Assembly: GCF_014645315.1 (NCBI RefSeq)
Contig: NZ_BMLQ01000001.1
Location: forward strand, 57,665 to 121,664
DNA length: 64,000 nt
Direction of reading: 5' to 3'
Origin: Citricoccus zhacaiensis
Lineage (GTDB): Bacteria; Actinomycetota; Actinomycetes; Actinomycetales; Micrococcaceae
Below the pieces are notes generated by a model. It had not been told where the DNA came from and searched no databases. It saw nothing but the letters and a program-made list of their open reading frames with translations. Shown here one piece after another: positions 45,507 to 54,330 of the stretch; position 1 is the first letter of the stretch, and the number at the start of each line of letters is the position of its first letter. The position numbers and the translations under genes were made by a program.

Positions 45507-47840
45507 TCACAGTCCGGAGAGGAGCACCTGTTGCCAGGCTGCAGTGACGGTTCTCTCATCGAACCCGGCCACCCGCTCGCGTGCCGTCCGCTGCCGAGCC
45601 GCCCGGGCGTCGTCGTCCGCGTCCGTCTCCAGGATCAGCCGCGCAGCGGCGGCCGTGTCCTGCACCACGAACTCGTCGCCGAAGATGTCACGGGCGCCGG
45701 GCCGGTCCCACAGCACCGGCAGCGCCCCGGAGGCCATGCCCTCGGCCGGTGCCAGGTGGAAGCTCTCCACGGTGCTCGGCGAGAGCACCCAGCCGATCTT
45801 GCGCAGCCATCCGGCCATGTCCGCTCCGAAGGGCTCGAACGCCACGGCGTGGCGTACCGGATCCGCGCCGAGCCGGGCAAAGAGGTCCATGTAGGCCTCG
45901 CGCTGGACCGGCTTGCGCCATTCGTGCGGGTACTCCCACGGCATCCGCCCGCGCAGGTGCAGGGTGTACCGGGGGTCGGTGCGATGGAGCTCACGCAGCA
46001 GGTCCACGGCGCGGTCCAGGCGTTTGCGCAGGGGCACGATGCCGACCAGTCCGAGGCGGTGCTGGCGCCCCGGCAGACCCGGACGGTCCAGGTCCGCCAG
46101 GCTCACGGCATTGGGGATGACCGAGACACGTTCAGCAGCAAGGCCCAGGTGCTCGACCACCAGGTCCCGGTAGTGCTCCGAGACCGTGACGAACCGGTCC
46201 ACGGCGTCCGAGGCCAGCTCGGAGAGCCACCGTCCGCGCAGCTCGAACATGTGGAGCCGGACCACCAGTCGCTGTCCCGCTTTCTTGTGCCGCGCGTACC
46301 AGACGGCGTTGGGCCCGGCCCATTCGCACATCACGACGTCGGCCCAGTCCACGAGGTCCCGTGAGGCCGCCTCGTCGTGGTGGTGCAGGGAGGACCAGTG
46401 GTCCAGCCGCAGGTCGACGTCCGGATGGTCGGTGAGCAGATCCACCAGCTCGCCCGCGAACTTCAGGTCATGGCCGGCGACGACGACGCGCACCGGCCGG
46501 GAGCGCCGCGACTGCGCCGGTCCGGGCAGCCCGATCCGGGCCAGCCACGTCTTCAGGGTCTCGGCACGCGCGGTCATCCGAAAGGGCTCGGCCACGGCCA
46601 GGACCCGGGCGGACAACTGCGGCAGCTGGTCCCGGACCGCGGCGATGGTCCGGGCGATCTGTCGCGGGCCGTCCGCCGCACCGTCCACGAAGAGGGGGTA
46701 GTCGACTCCGAGCAGCTCCTCGTGGGCCGCCGTGCGATTCACCAGGGGTGGGACGCCGAGTGCGCAACTCTCCAACACCTTGGTGGACAGTTCCAGGCTC
46801 AGGTCCAGTTCCTCGTCACGCCACCCGAGGGTGATGTCAGCCCCGGCGGCGGCGTCCAGCGCCGCGGTGCGGTCCAACGCCCCCAGCCAGGCCACGTCCG
46901 GGCGGGGCGCGTCCATGACGGCACGCATGTGCTCCGCCCAGTCGGGGTGCTCCGGATCATGCTGGACCTTGTCCCCCACCATGGTCAGCTCAGCGGCCAC
47001 TCCACCGGCCCGCAGGCCCTCCACGATCTCCGGCATCTGATCCGTGCGCCAGCGGCGGGCGAACTTGCCCGTGTAGACCAGGCGCACGGGCTCGCCTGTC
47101 CCCGGCGCCGCGGGCGGGGCCGTTGAGGCGACGGGGCCAGCTGACGCAGCGGGGGTCACTGCAGCAACGCGGGTGGTCGAGGGGCCGATGGCGTCCGGCA
47201 CCATCGGCGAGAGCACCACGGTCTGTCCGGCCGCGGCCGGGACCATGGCCTCCAGCACGGCGCGGGCCTGCTCGGTCTGGGCCAGCATGAGGCGACTGGC
47301 CGCGGCAATCTCGCCGAGCTGCTGCCATCGCTCGGCGCCGGCGCCGGCGCCGGCATCGGCATCGGCATCGGCATCGGACGCATCCTGCGGGTATCCGAAC
47401 TCCGTCACGTAGGACCAGAGTCGTCCGGCGAAGGCCCCCCGACGGGCGATCTGGCGGCAGATGCGGATGCCCCGGACCATGACGACGTCATAGGGATCCT
47501 GACCGTCCAGCTTCTGGAGGGCATCGGCGGCCGGCACCGGCTCCAGGGCACGGCGTCCCTGCGGCGGATGAGCCGGCCACACGGTGACCCCTGGCATGTT
47601 GCGGAGCTCTCCGGACAACAGGGTGCGGTCCTCAACGGCCTTGAGCTGGACGTCGACCTGGGCACCGGCCAGGGACCAGGTCCGGGCCATGGAGGTCAGC
47701 CAGACGGCGGAACCGTCGATGATGTTCAGGTCCACGTCTCCGTAGAGCAGCACGCGGACCCGCCGCTGTGGAGGCAGGGTGCCGGACGGGTTCGCCGGCT
47801 CGCTGCCGGCCTCGGTTCCGGCGGTCTCGGTGCCGTTCAT
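45507..47840 (-). CDS. glycosyltransferase, two-module, with hexanucleotide repeat
   Basis: A 777-aa protein with two GT-B-like modules. The first (about 30-420) has VRVLLYGDVDLNIIDGSAVWLTS and LVYTGKFARRWR...LSLELSTKVLESCALGVPPLVNRTAAHEELLG. The second (about 445-775) has VVVAGHDLKFAGELVDLL, PNAVSLADL, RLGLVGIVPLRKRL and FEPFGADMAGW...VESFH. The second half resembles the protein at 30595. A (DA)4(GA)3 stretch near residue 165 comes from 6-bp DNA repeats. The ATG at 47840 overlaps the preceding stop by 4 nt. Confidence 0.82.
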   Translation of the reverse strand: MNGTETAGTEAGSEPANPSGTLPPQRRVRVLLYGDVDLNIIDGSAVWLTSMARTWSLAGAQVDVQLKAVEDRTLLSGELRNMPGVTVWPAHPPQGRRALEPVPAADALQKLDGQDPYDVVMVRGIRICRQIARRGAFAGRLWSYVTEFGYPQDASDADADADAGAGAGAERWQQLGEIAAASRLMLAQTEQARAVLEAMVPAAAGQTVVLSPMVPDAIGPSTTRVAAVTPAASAGPVASTAPPAAPGTGEPVRLVYTGKFARRWRTDQMPEIVEGLRAGGVAAELTMVGDKVQHDPEHPDWAEHMRAVMDAPRPDVAWLGALDRTAALDAAAGADITLGWRDEELDLSLELSTKVLESCALGVPPLVNRTAAHEELLGVDYPLFVDGAADGPRQIARTIAAVRDQLPQLSARVLAVAEPFRMTARAETLKTWLARIGLPGPAQSRRSRPVRVVVAGHDLKFAGELVDLLTDHPDVDLRLDHWSSLHHHDEAASRDLVDWADVVMCEWAGPNAVWYARHKKAGQRLVVRLHMFELRGRWLSELASDAVDRFVTVSEHYRDLVVEHLGLAAERVSVIPNAVSLADLDRPGLPGRQHRLGLVGIVPLRKRLDRAVDLLRELHRTDPRYTLHLRGRMPWEYPHEWRKPVQREAYMDLFARLGADPVRHAVAFEPFGADMAGWLRKIGWVLSPSTVESFHLAPAEGMASGALPVLWDRPGARDIFGDEFVVQDTAAAARLILETDADDDARAARQRTARERVAGFDERTVTAAWQQVLLSGL
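47334..47375. repeat. in-frame hexanucleotide repeats
   Basis: Three copies of GGCGCC (47334-47351) followed by four copies of GGCATC (47352-47375), all in frame within the 777-aa glycosyltransferase gene and encoding alternating Gly-Ala and Asp-Ala. Changes in copy number would not shift the frame. Confidence 0.8.
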
Positions 47841-48703
47841 CGGCGGGCCTCCTGGGATCCGTTGGTCAGTGCATCCGATGCCGTCCGGGGTGCGGGCTGG
47901 GCTACGGGCTGAGGGGCTGCGGGCTCGTGACCGGACGGCGGCTGGAGGGGGTCCAGGTCCCGCAGCAGGTCCACCACCCCCGTGGGAGCGTCGCCCGGGT
48001 CCTCCGTGATGTGGTGCTGCGGGGGTACCGCACCGGGGCGGATGGTCAGGACGCCCCCGTCCCGGCGCAGGGCCACGGCTCCGAGCCGGAACCGGTCCGG
48101 GCCACGGTCCACGAGCCACACGCTCACGCCTTGAGAGCGTGCGTGAGACAGGGCGTCCTGCAGCTCCAGGTACAGCGCCACCCCCTCGGCATCCAGTGCA
48201 CCGGCCCAGGTCCCGGCCACCCCGGCCAGGTCGATCACGGCCACCTCGCTCAGATCGATGGTCGCGCGGGCCGTCCCCGGCAGCAGCGGGTGGACCTCAT
48301 GGCCCGCCGACTCCAGCCCTGCCACGAGGTCGGCAGCGGCGAGGACGGCGATGCGGCGCCCGCCGCCTGCCGGACGCGGTGCCCGTCCGCCCAGCAGCGC
48401 ACGGTTCAGCCGGTGGGCGGACTCCGGGTCCCGCCCGGTGACGGCGGCAGCCCTGCCGGTGGCCACGGTGGCCAGGGAGGCGGCAGGGCCCCGGCCGGGA
48501 GCCAGTCCGAGCGGGTCACCGGCGGGCGCGGCGCCCCGGGGTGCACGGGCGGGGGTGCTGCGGCCCACGGCCCGGCGGACGCGCCGGGACAGCGAGTCCG
48601 GGAGGTACTCGTCCACCGTGCGGAGGGTGCCCTTCAGCGCCCGGCGAAGGGGAGTCTTCACCCGGGCCGGGAGGGCTCGACGTGCTCTGCTGTATACGCT
48701 CAT
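47837..48703 (-). CDS. hypothetical protein in polysaccharide cluster
   Basis: A 288-aa protein I cannot assign. The first 50 residues are basic (RALPARVKTPLRRALKGTLRTVDEYLPDSLSRRVRRAV). The middle has a Rossmann-like RRIAVLAAADLVAGLESAGHEVHPLLPG and a DLSEVAVIDLAGVAG strand, like the first half of a GT-B fold without a recognisable donor site. The tail is Pro/Ala-rich. The ATG at 48703 has AGGAAAGCAGG upstream. It overlaps the next glycosyltransferase by 4 nt, so it may be a partner subunit of it. Confidence 0.65.
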   Translation of the reverse strand: MSVYSRARRALPARVKTPLRRALKGTLRTVDEYLPDSLSRRVRRAVGRSTPARAPRGAAPAGDPLGLAPGRGPAASLATVATGRAAAVTGRDPESAHRLNRALLGGRAPRPAGGGRRIAVLAAADLVAGLESAGHEVHPLLPGTARATIDLSEVAVIDLAGVAGTWAGALDAEGVALYLELQDALSHARSQGVSVWLVDRGPDRFRLGAVALRRDGGVLTIRPGAVPPQHHITEDPGDAPTGVVDLLRDLDPLQPPSGHEPAAPQPVAQPAPRTASDALTNGSQEARR

Positions 48704-48794
48704 GTCCTGCTTTCCTACACCGTGTGCGGTCGGCCGGGCGCACGCAGGGGCCCGCGGGCACCGGCCCTGCGGCGCACGCTGGCCAGGGTCCAGC

Positions 48795-50576
48795 CTACGC
48801 CGGAGCGACTCCGAGTCCGCGGTACATCGTCAGGTAGCGCTCGGCGTTGCCGCTCCAGGTTCGCGTCTGAAGCGCCCAGCGTCGTCCGGCCTGTCCGAGG
48901 TGCCGAGCGTGCCCGGGATCCTCGAGCAGGCCCTGGAGGGCGGCGGTCAGCGAATCGAGGTCCTCGGGCCGGAACAGCACTCCGGTCACGCCGTCCTGGA
49001 CGAGCTCAGCCAGCGCGGGCAGGTCCGAGGCCACCACCGGGCGGCCCACGGCCGAGGCCTCCACGGATTTCATGGGCGTGACCGTACGGGTGACGGACAG
49101 GTCCTTGCGGGGCACGATGAACACGTCCAGAGCGGCGTGGTTCATCAGCGCCTCGGCGCGCGGAACCCGCCCGGGGAAGTCACACCGGTCCTCGATGCCC
49201 AGCTCCCGGGCGAGCACCCTCAGTCCGGGCAGGGCCACCCCGTCTCCGGCGATACGCAGCCGGAGGCCGGGGTGCCGGGGCGCGAGGGCCGCCGTCGCCC
49301 GCACCAGCAGGTCCAGTCCCTCGTAGTCGACGATGCTGGAGACCGTGCCGATGATGGTGTGCCCGATCTCCAGGCCGAGAGCGGCCCGTGCCTCGTCCCG
49401 GGTGGGCGGCTCCTGCAGGAACTGGTCCCCCACGGCGTTCGGGCAGATGATCATCCGCTCCGGGTCGACTCCGGCTGCCACCAGCGCCGAACGCATGCCC
49501 TCACCGAGGGTGACCACCCGGTCAGCGCTGCGGGCCACCTCCGCCTCCCGTGCCACGAACTCGCGGTAGCGCTGGGAGGAGCGGGCGTCCTCCCCCCGGG
49601 TGGCGGCCCAGGTGTCCGCCAGCTGGCCCCGGACCTCATAGACCCACGGGATTCCGGTCGCTTCGGCGACCGCCCTGGTCACCAGTCCGTTCGTGAAGTG
49701 CGTGGTGGTGTGGAGGAGGGAGGGACGGTGGCGGCGCACGTGGTCCTCCAGGAGCTCCGCATGCTGGTCCAGTCGGTCCTGCAGTCCCTGATCCATCCGG
49801 AACGGCAGCAGCCGGGCATAGTCCACCGTCTCCACGGTGTCCAGGTCGGCGGCCCAGGGGACGCCCACCTGGACGGGGTAGCCGGGGCGGGTCACGGCCG
49901 AGACCTCAAGACCGGCCTGCTGCAGCGAACGGAGGATCGAATGACTGCGTTGTGCGTAGCCACTGGAGGTGTGCGGCAGGGAGTTGGTCAGGATGTGGAG
50001 CACCCGGCCGGGGACCGGGTCGATCGGCCCGCGTCCAGAGGGCCGGGGCCCGTGGCCGGTGAACCCGGACAGTTCCCCGGCGGCCCGCTTCGCCAACGAC
50101 CGGTTGCGCGGATGCTGGGCGGCCAGGGCGGCCGCACCATCCAGGTCTCCGCGGTAGGCGGCCACCCGCGAGGCGGCAGCGAACCACGGGGCCCGGCGGT
50201 CCGCGGGATCCACCTCCTCCAGCAGTGCCTCTGCCCTGGCCTCGTCCGCCAAGCCGAGGGCGGCGTCCGCCCGGTAGGGAACGGCGCGGACCGACGTTCC
50301 GCGGCGGGGCCGCTCCAGCGCCCGCCAGGCCGCGGACCGGTCTCCACGCATCTCGTGGCCGATGGCCTCCAGGACGTCCGCGCCCAGGCGCCCCGAGGCG
50401 ATGAATCCCGAGGCCAGCGGCCGGGACACGGCCGCTGGCAGGCGGCGGGAGACCTGCAGGGCCAGCAGGACGGGATCGTCGACGATGTGTTCACGCACCG
50501 TCTGGGCGGTCAGGGCCAGGTTCCGCAGCCACGGGGTCTTCCCGGCGCGGGGGCCAGGGGTCTCTGAGCGGGTCAC
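48795..50576 (-). CDS. glycosyltransferase, GT4-type, with helical N-terminal domain
   Basis: A 593-aa protein. Residues 20-190 are helical with repeat-like Ala-rich segments (AWRALERP..., AEALLEEVDPADRR). Residues 205-590 are a GT4 enzyme: HILTNSLPHTSSGYAQRSHSIL, GRVPRAEALMNHAALDVFIVPRK and TPMKSVEASAVGRPVVASDLPALAELV (E-x7-E donor site). The start is the GTG at 50576 overlapping the preceding stop as GTGA. It ends 91 nt before the hypothetical gene at 48703. Confidence 0.85.
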   Translation of the reverse strand: MTRSETPGPRAGKTPWLRNLALTAQTVREHIVDDPVLLALQVSRRLPAAVSRPLASGFIASGRLGADVLEAIGHEMRGDRSAAWRALERPRRGTSVRAVPYRADAALGLADEARAEALLEEVDPADRRAPWFAAASRVAAYRGDLDGAAALAAQHPRNRSLAKRAAGELSGFTGHGPRPSGRGPIDPVPGRVLHILTNSLPHTSSGYAQRSHSILRSLQQAGLEVSAVTRPGYPVQVGVPWAADLDTVETVDYARLLPFRMDQGLQDRLDQHAELLEDHVRRHRPSLLHTTTHFTNGLVTRAVAEATGIPWVYEVRGQLADTWAATRGEDARSSQRYREFVAREAEVARSADRVVTLGEGMRSALVAAGVDPERMIICPNAVGDQFLQEPPTRDEARAALGLEIGHTIIGTVSSIVDYEGLDLLVRATAALAPRHPGLRLRIAGDGVALPGLRVLARELGIEDRCDFPGRVPRAEALMNHAALDVFIVPRKDLSVTRTVTPMKSVEASAVGRPVVASDLPALAELVQDGVTGVLFRPEDLDSLTAALQGLLEDPGHARHLGQAGRRWALQTRTWSGNAERYLTMYRGLGVAPA

Positions 50577-53224
50577 GGGTGTCGCCTTTCCGGGGGTCCG
50601 GGATGGTGCTGAAGTCGAGGTGGTCCGGCTGGGGCCACCGGCAGTGGTAACAGATGGATGGCCAAGCCCAGAGTCCCGGTCGCGGACGCCCGCCGCGTCC
50701 CACGACGGACCCGCATCCGCAGGCGCACCCGGGTCACCCGATGCAGCCGATGGGCCGGGTCGCCGAGCAGTTCCACGGACACCGGCTCCCGCGCGGGTTC
50801 CGGCGCCCCCGTGGCGATGAGGTCCACGGCCTGCGTGGATCCCGCTGGGAACCGCGTCTCGGCCAGTACCCGGTCGCCCTGCAGGACGCGCATCCCGCGG
50901 ACCAGGTCGGCCCCGGTGAAGGAGAGTCTCAGGGCCAGGTACTCGCCGGCGGCCCACGCGAAGGCGGCCGGACCCAGGGGGTAACGGTGGTCCAGGAGCA
51001 CCATCCGGTCCTCATCGGCGGCCAGGGGGGACGGCAGGTCTGCTGGATCCCCCGGGCTCCCCGGATTCCCTGGGCCTCCCGGATCTGCTGAGCCATCGAT
51101 CCGACCGGCCGCCCGGTGGTCATCGGCCCGGCGGAACCAGTCGTCGAGTTGCCGGCGTGCGTCCAGCAGTCGGCCGCGTTCTTCCGCCTCGGACACCCTT
51201 GACGCCTCAGACGTCCCGGACAGACGATCCAGCTTCAAGGCCGCTTCCTCCGAGGAGTCGACCTTCATCAGCCAGGCACCCCACAGGTCGTCGAACCGGT
51301 TGGCCGGGTGCCGGGACGTCAGGACCACAGGCCCGGCGCACACCGCATACGGGGTCACGGGAGCATGCGAGCGCTGCCGGCCTGATCCGGTCGGCTGGAG
51401 GTAGACCACCGTGCCGGACAGCGCCGCGGCGAGTTCATCCGGGCCGGCATCCTCGAGGTCACTGGCAGCCAGGTCACGCGTGGCCACGTCACGGGTGGCC
51501 AGGTCTCGCGCTGGACCTGAAGACCTTTGGGCAAGGGAGTCGGCCACCGGATCGGCAGAGGCCCCCGCTCCGGTCCCGGCGTCGGAGTCCTCGGAGCGGA
51601 TCACCGTAAGTCCGGTCCAGGCGGCGCTGACGTCATGGGGCTGAGCAGTTCTTCGTTGCACCGCCGCCAGGAAAGCGGATTCCACCACCGCCGGCGTGTG
51701 CAGGGCATTCGTCGCCGGCCCGAGCAGGTTCACCCGGTCCACCGGGGCTGGCCCGATGCGGACCACGAGGTCGTAGCGCGCGGCGTCCGCGGGGCTGAAG
51801 GTCTCCCCCGAGAGCAGGCACACGGTGGACAGCCCCGCGTCCCGGGCGGCGTCCGCCTCCCGCGCCGTGAGCCGGAGGCCGTCGGCGAGCACCAGGTAGC
51901 GGGCCGGTCCTCCTTCGAGGGAGCCCAGCAGCGATCGGAGCCCGTCCTCGTCGTCGTCGGGAATCCACACCGCCGCCAACCGGCCCCAACCCTCCAGCTC
52001 CCGCCGAATCACGTCCGTGGCATCGAAGCGCCGTGGCGAGTATCGGTACGCCAAGACCACATCACCGGCGCTCTCCGCCGCGAGCGGGGCGTCCCGCGTG
52101 TCCGCGGCGTCTCTGATCTCCGGGGTGACTGCGGAAACTGGGGTGACTGCGGTGACGGGGGCATCCGGGACGGTGCGGCCGTCGAACTGGAGGAACCAGA
52201 CCGTCCGCTCGGCCGCATCCAGCGAGCGCCAGCTGTCATCCTGCAGCAGCGCCTCGAGGGCCTGGACTCGGGCCGTGGCGCTGAACGAGCGGTCGAAGCG
52301 GTCGAGGGTCCGGGCCGCCAATGCGGGCAAGCCGCCGGAGTCCAGCATGTCCGTGATCCGCCGATCGGCCTCCTCGATGCCCCCGCAGACCTCCATCTCC
52401 GGGAACGCCGGGCTGCGGGGCGCCCCCGGCACGACGCTGACCACGGGCAGCCCCATGGCGGCGTACTGAACCACCCGGCTGGGCAGATCGAAATGACCGA
52501 GATCCTCGAGGCCGGGGAACCAGGTGGGCTGCCCGCGGTAGGCGCTGAAGAACTGCGGGATGTTGAGTGCGACCCGGGCCCGGCCACCTGCCTCGGCCAC
52601 CTCGGCATCGGAATCCAGGAACCCGCCGCCCATCCCGGCGGGGTCTGCCTCCATCCGGCCGTACACCCTCACGGAGTGGCCCATGGCAGCGAGCTGTTCG
52701 TACCGTGCCCGCCGCACCGGACCGACCATGTTCCCGAGGAACATCACGGTGGACTCGGGCTCGTGCTGCCCGTACACGGCGGGGAACGCGGTGTGGTCCG
52801 TCCAGAACGGGAAGTTCACTCCGGTCGGCCGCCCGAACCGCTGTTCGTAGAACCGCAGGACGGACTCGTTTCCGCAGTGCAGGATGAGGTCGTAGAGGTC
52901 GATGACCGGGCCGTAGGAGTCCTTGAAGAGCACCGGGTCGTCGGACAGCCAGGCGGCCACCACGGCGCCCGTCCCGCGCAGGGCCTGCAGGACGGGGTAA
53001 GGAGCCGAGGCCGGGCGGAACACCAGCACCAGATCCGGCCGGAAGCCCGTGATCACGTCCAGGTGGGAGGCGATGGAGGGCAGCAGCTCGTCCGTGTCCC
53101 GGAACAGGTACCCGGAGCCGAAGCGTCCGGTGTTGTAGACCTCGTGGCCGCGGGACCGCAGCGCGCGCTCCAGGGACGAGGCGACGTGCGTCTCCTGGAT
53201 GCCGTCATACAGCACCACCCTCAT
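50573..53224 (-). CDS. large glycosyltransferase-like protein (CgeB/GT1-like) with C-terminal extension
   Basis: An 883-aa protein. Residues 1-345 resemble the CgeB-like glycosyl-transferase group (MRVVLYDGIQETHVASSLERALRSRGHEV, AWLSDDPVLF, FLGNMVGPVRRARY, FDLPSRVVQYAAMGLPVVSVVPG). A second module follows (about 385-690; ARYLVLADGLRLT...). It ends in a beta-rich domain (about 740-860) resembling a carbohydrate-binding or accessory fold. Linkers are low-complexity (TAVTPVSAVTPE; ATRDVATRDLA; PGGPGNPGSPGDP). Overlaps its neighbours by 4 nt on both sides. Confidence 0.72.
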   Translation of the reverse strand: MRVVLYDGIQETHVASSLERALRSRGHEVYNTGRFGSGYLFRDTDELLPSIASHLDVITGFRPDLVLVFRPASAPYPVLQALRGTGAVVAAWLSDDPVLFKDSYGPVIDLYDLILHCGNESVLRFYEQRFGRPTGVNFPFWTDHTAFPAVYGQHEPESTVMFLGNMVGPVRRARYEQLAAMGHSVRVYGRMEADPAGMGGGFLDSDAEVAEAGGRARVALNIPQFFSAYRGQPTWFPGLEDLGHFDLPSRVVQYAAMGLPVVSVVPGAPRSPAFPEMEVCGGIEEADRRITDMLDSGGLPALAARTLDRFDRSFSATARVQALEALLQDDSWRSLDAAERTVWFLQFDGRTVPDAPVTAVTPVSAVTPEIRDAADTRDAPLAAESAGDVVLAYRYSPRRFDATDVIRRELEGWGRLAAVWIPDDDEDGLRSLLGSLEGGPARYLVLADGLRLTAREADAARDAGLSTVCLLSGETFSPADAARYDLVVRIGPAPVDRVNLLGPATNALHTPAVVESAFLAAVQRRTAQPHDVSAAWTGLTVIRSEDSDAGTGAGASADPVADSLAQRSSGPARDLATRDVATRDLAASDLEDAGPDELAAALSGTVVYLQPTGSGRQRSHAPVTPYAVCAGPVVLTSRHPANRFDDLWGAWLMKVDSSEEAALKLDRLSGTSEASRVSEAEERGRLLDARRQLDDWFRRADDHRAAGRIDGSADPGGPGNPGSPGDPADLPSPLAADEDRMVLLDHRYPLGPAAFAWAAGEYLALRLSFTGADLVRGMRVLQGDRVLAETRFPAGSTQAVDLIATGAPEPAREPVSVELLGDPAHRLHRVTRVRLRMRVRRGTRRASATGTLGLAIHLLPLPVAPAGPPRLQHHPGPPERRHP

Positions 53225-54093
53225 GGCCGGTCCTCCGCAGACCGAGCGGTGGCAACTTCAGTGGCGGGATCAGTGCTGAGTTCGCTGTCGGGTTCGATCC
53301 CCCGGTCGAAGCGCACGGTGTCCGAGGTCTCGACCACCGGCAGGAGGGCGCCCCCAGTGGCCCGGGCCACGGCGGCCGCGCCCAGGGAGAGTCGTTGAGG
53401 CACGCGGCTGAAGCCGAGCACCGGGACGTCGGTCCGGAGCCACCGGGCGAAGCCGGACCACGCGTCTTGGTCTCGGTCCGGCTGACCGAACGCGAAGCGG
53501 TCGAGGTCAATGAGGAGGGCACCCACGGCGTGGGCCGGCGTCGTGGGGAGGCCGGTGTACGCTCCGGGCCCGTTGCCGAGCCCTTCTCCGTCGACGCCGC
53601 CGACCACGGGGTCCACCACCTCGAAGGCAGCCCCGGTCCGGTCCGCGGCCAGGATGGCGGTCGCATCGTGTCCGTCCAGCACCAGGCACATCACGCCCTC
53701 GCGCCGGCGGTCTCCGAGCACCTGCCAGGCCCGGAGTGCGGCACGGTCGCGGAGCATCGTCACGTCCGCGGCCAGGGTCCGGATGTCGTCCCGCATCCCG
53801 TCGAGAGAGGTCGCCGGGTCCTGCCCGGACACGCCCTGACCGGGGCTGCCCTGCCGGGCGCGGTCGGCGGCCAACTGTTGACGGCGGGAACGCTCCAGAT
53901 TGCCGGCCAGCGTCCTCAGGTCCCGTTGGGTGGCGCGGAGGCCCGCCACCAGGTACGCGGCCACGCCCAGCACTCCGGCGGCCAGCAGGGCCGGCGCCCA
54001 CCGGTCGAGGCCCAGGGCGAACAGCGGCACGCAGGCTGTGATCAGGACCAGACCCGACACCGCCGCAGCACCCAGGAGACGGCTCATCCTCAT
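53221..54093 (-). CDS. membrane-anchored protein with coiled coil, function unknown
   Basis: A 290-aa protein. Two hydrophobic helices at the N-terminus (about residues 7-27 and 33-51) are followed by a charged coiled-coil region (TQRDLRTLAGNLERSRRQQLAADRAR, about 54-120). A soluble C-terminal domain contains GVMCLVLDGHDATAILAADRTGAAFEVVDP. No enzyme motif is recognised. It heads the operon running to 45507 and its stop overlaps the next ATG. It may organise glycan assembly at the membrane, but this is only inferred from position. Confidence 0.65.
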   Translation of the reverse strand: MRMSRLLGAAAVSGLVLITACVPLFALGLDRWAPALLAAGVLGVAAYLVAGLRATQRDLRTLAGNLERSRRQQLAADRARQGSPGQGVSGQDPATSLDGMRDDIRTLAADVTMLRDRAALRAWQVLGDRRREGVMCLVLDGHDATAILAADRTGAAFEVVDPVVGGVDGEGLGNGPGAYTGLPTTPAHAVGALLIDLDRFAFGQPDRDQDAWSGFARWLRTDVPVLGFSRVPQRLSLGAAAVARATGGALLPVVETSDTVRFDRGIEPDSELSTDPATEVATARSAEDRP

Positions 54094-54264
54094 GGAGCGG
54101 GCAGACCTTCCGTTCTGGGTTCCGGTGCGCCCCTCCGCAAGGATTCGACGGGCGTCCGGCCGAGTGTTCCGGTCCGGACCCGGGCCGGTCAGGGCAGGGC
54201 TTCACGGCGACTATACCGTTTCCGGCCCGCCAGCCCCGTGCTCCCGGGGGTGTGCCGCCCACCC

Positions 54265-54273
54265 TGCTAGGTT
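54265..54273 (+). promoter_or_regulatory. extended -10 promoter of the pyruvyl transferase gene
   Basis: TGCTAGGTT, an extended -10 element, about 58 nt upstream of the GTG start at 54331. No -35 is clear. The 237-nt gap between the divergent genes holds nothing else recognised. Confidence 0.4.
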
Positions 54274-54330
54274 GAACGGTGGCCGGCCCCGGGCCCCGTT
54301 GGCGGCGAGCAGGAGAAGCGAGGACACCAG

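Noticed and set aside
47334-47375. Phase-variable on/off switch
   Set aside because: The repeat unit is 6 bp and in frame, so copy-number change cannot turn the gene off.
51527-53398. 623-codon plus-strand frame
   Set aside because: It is a shadow of the 883-aa gene; composition is Arg/Gly/His-rich.
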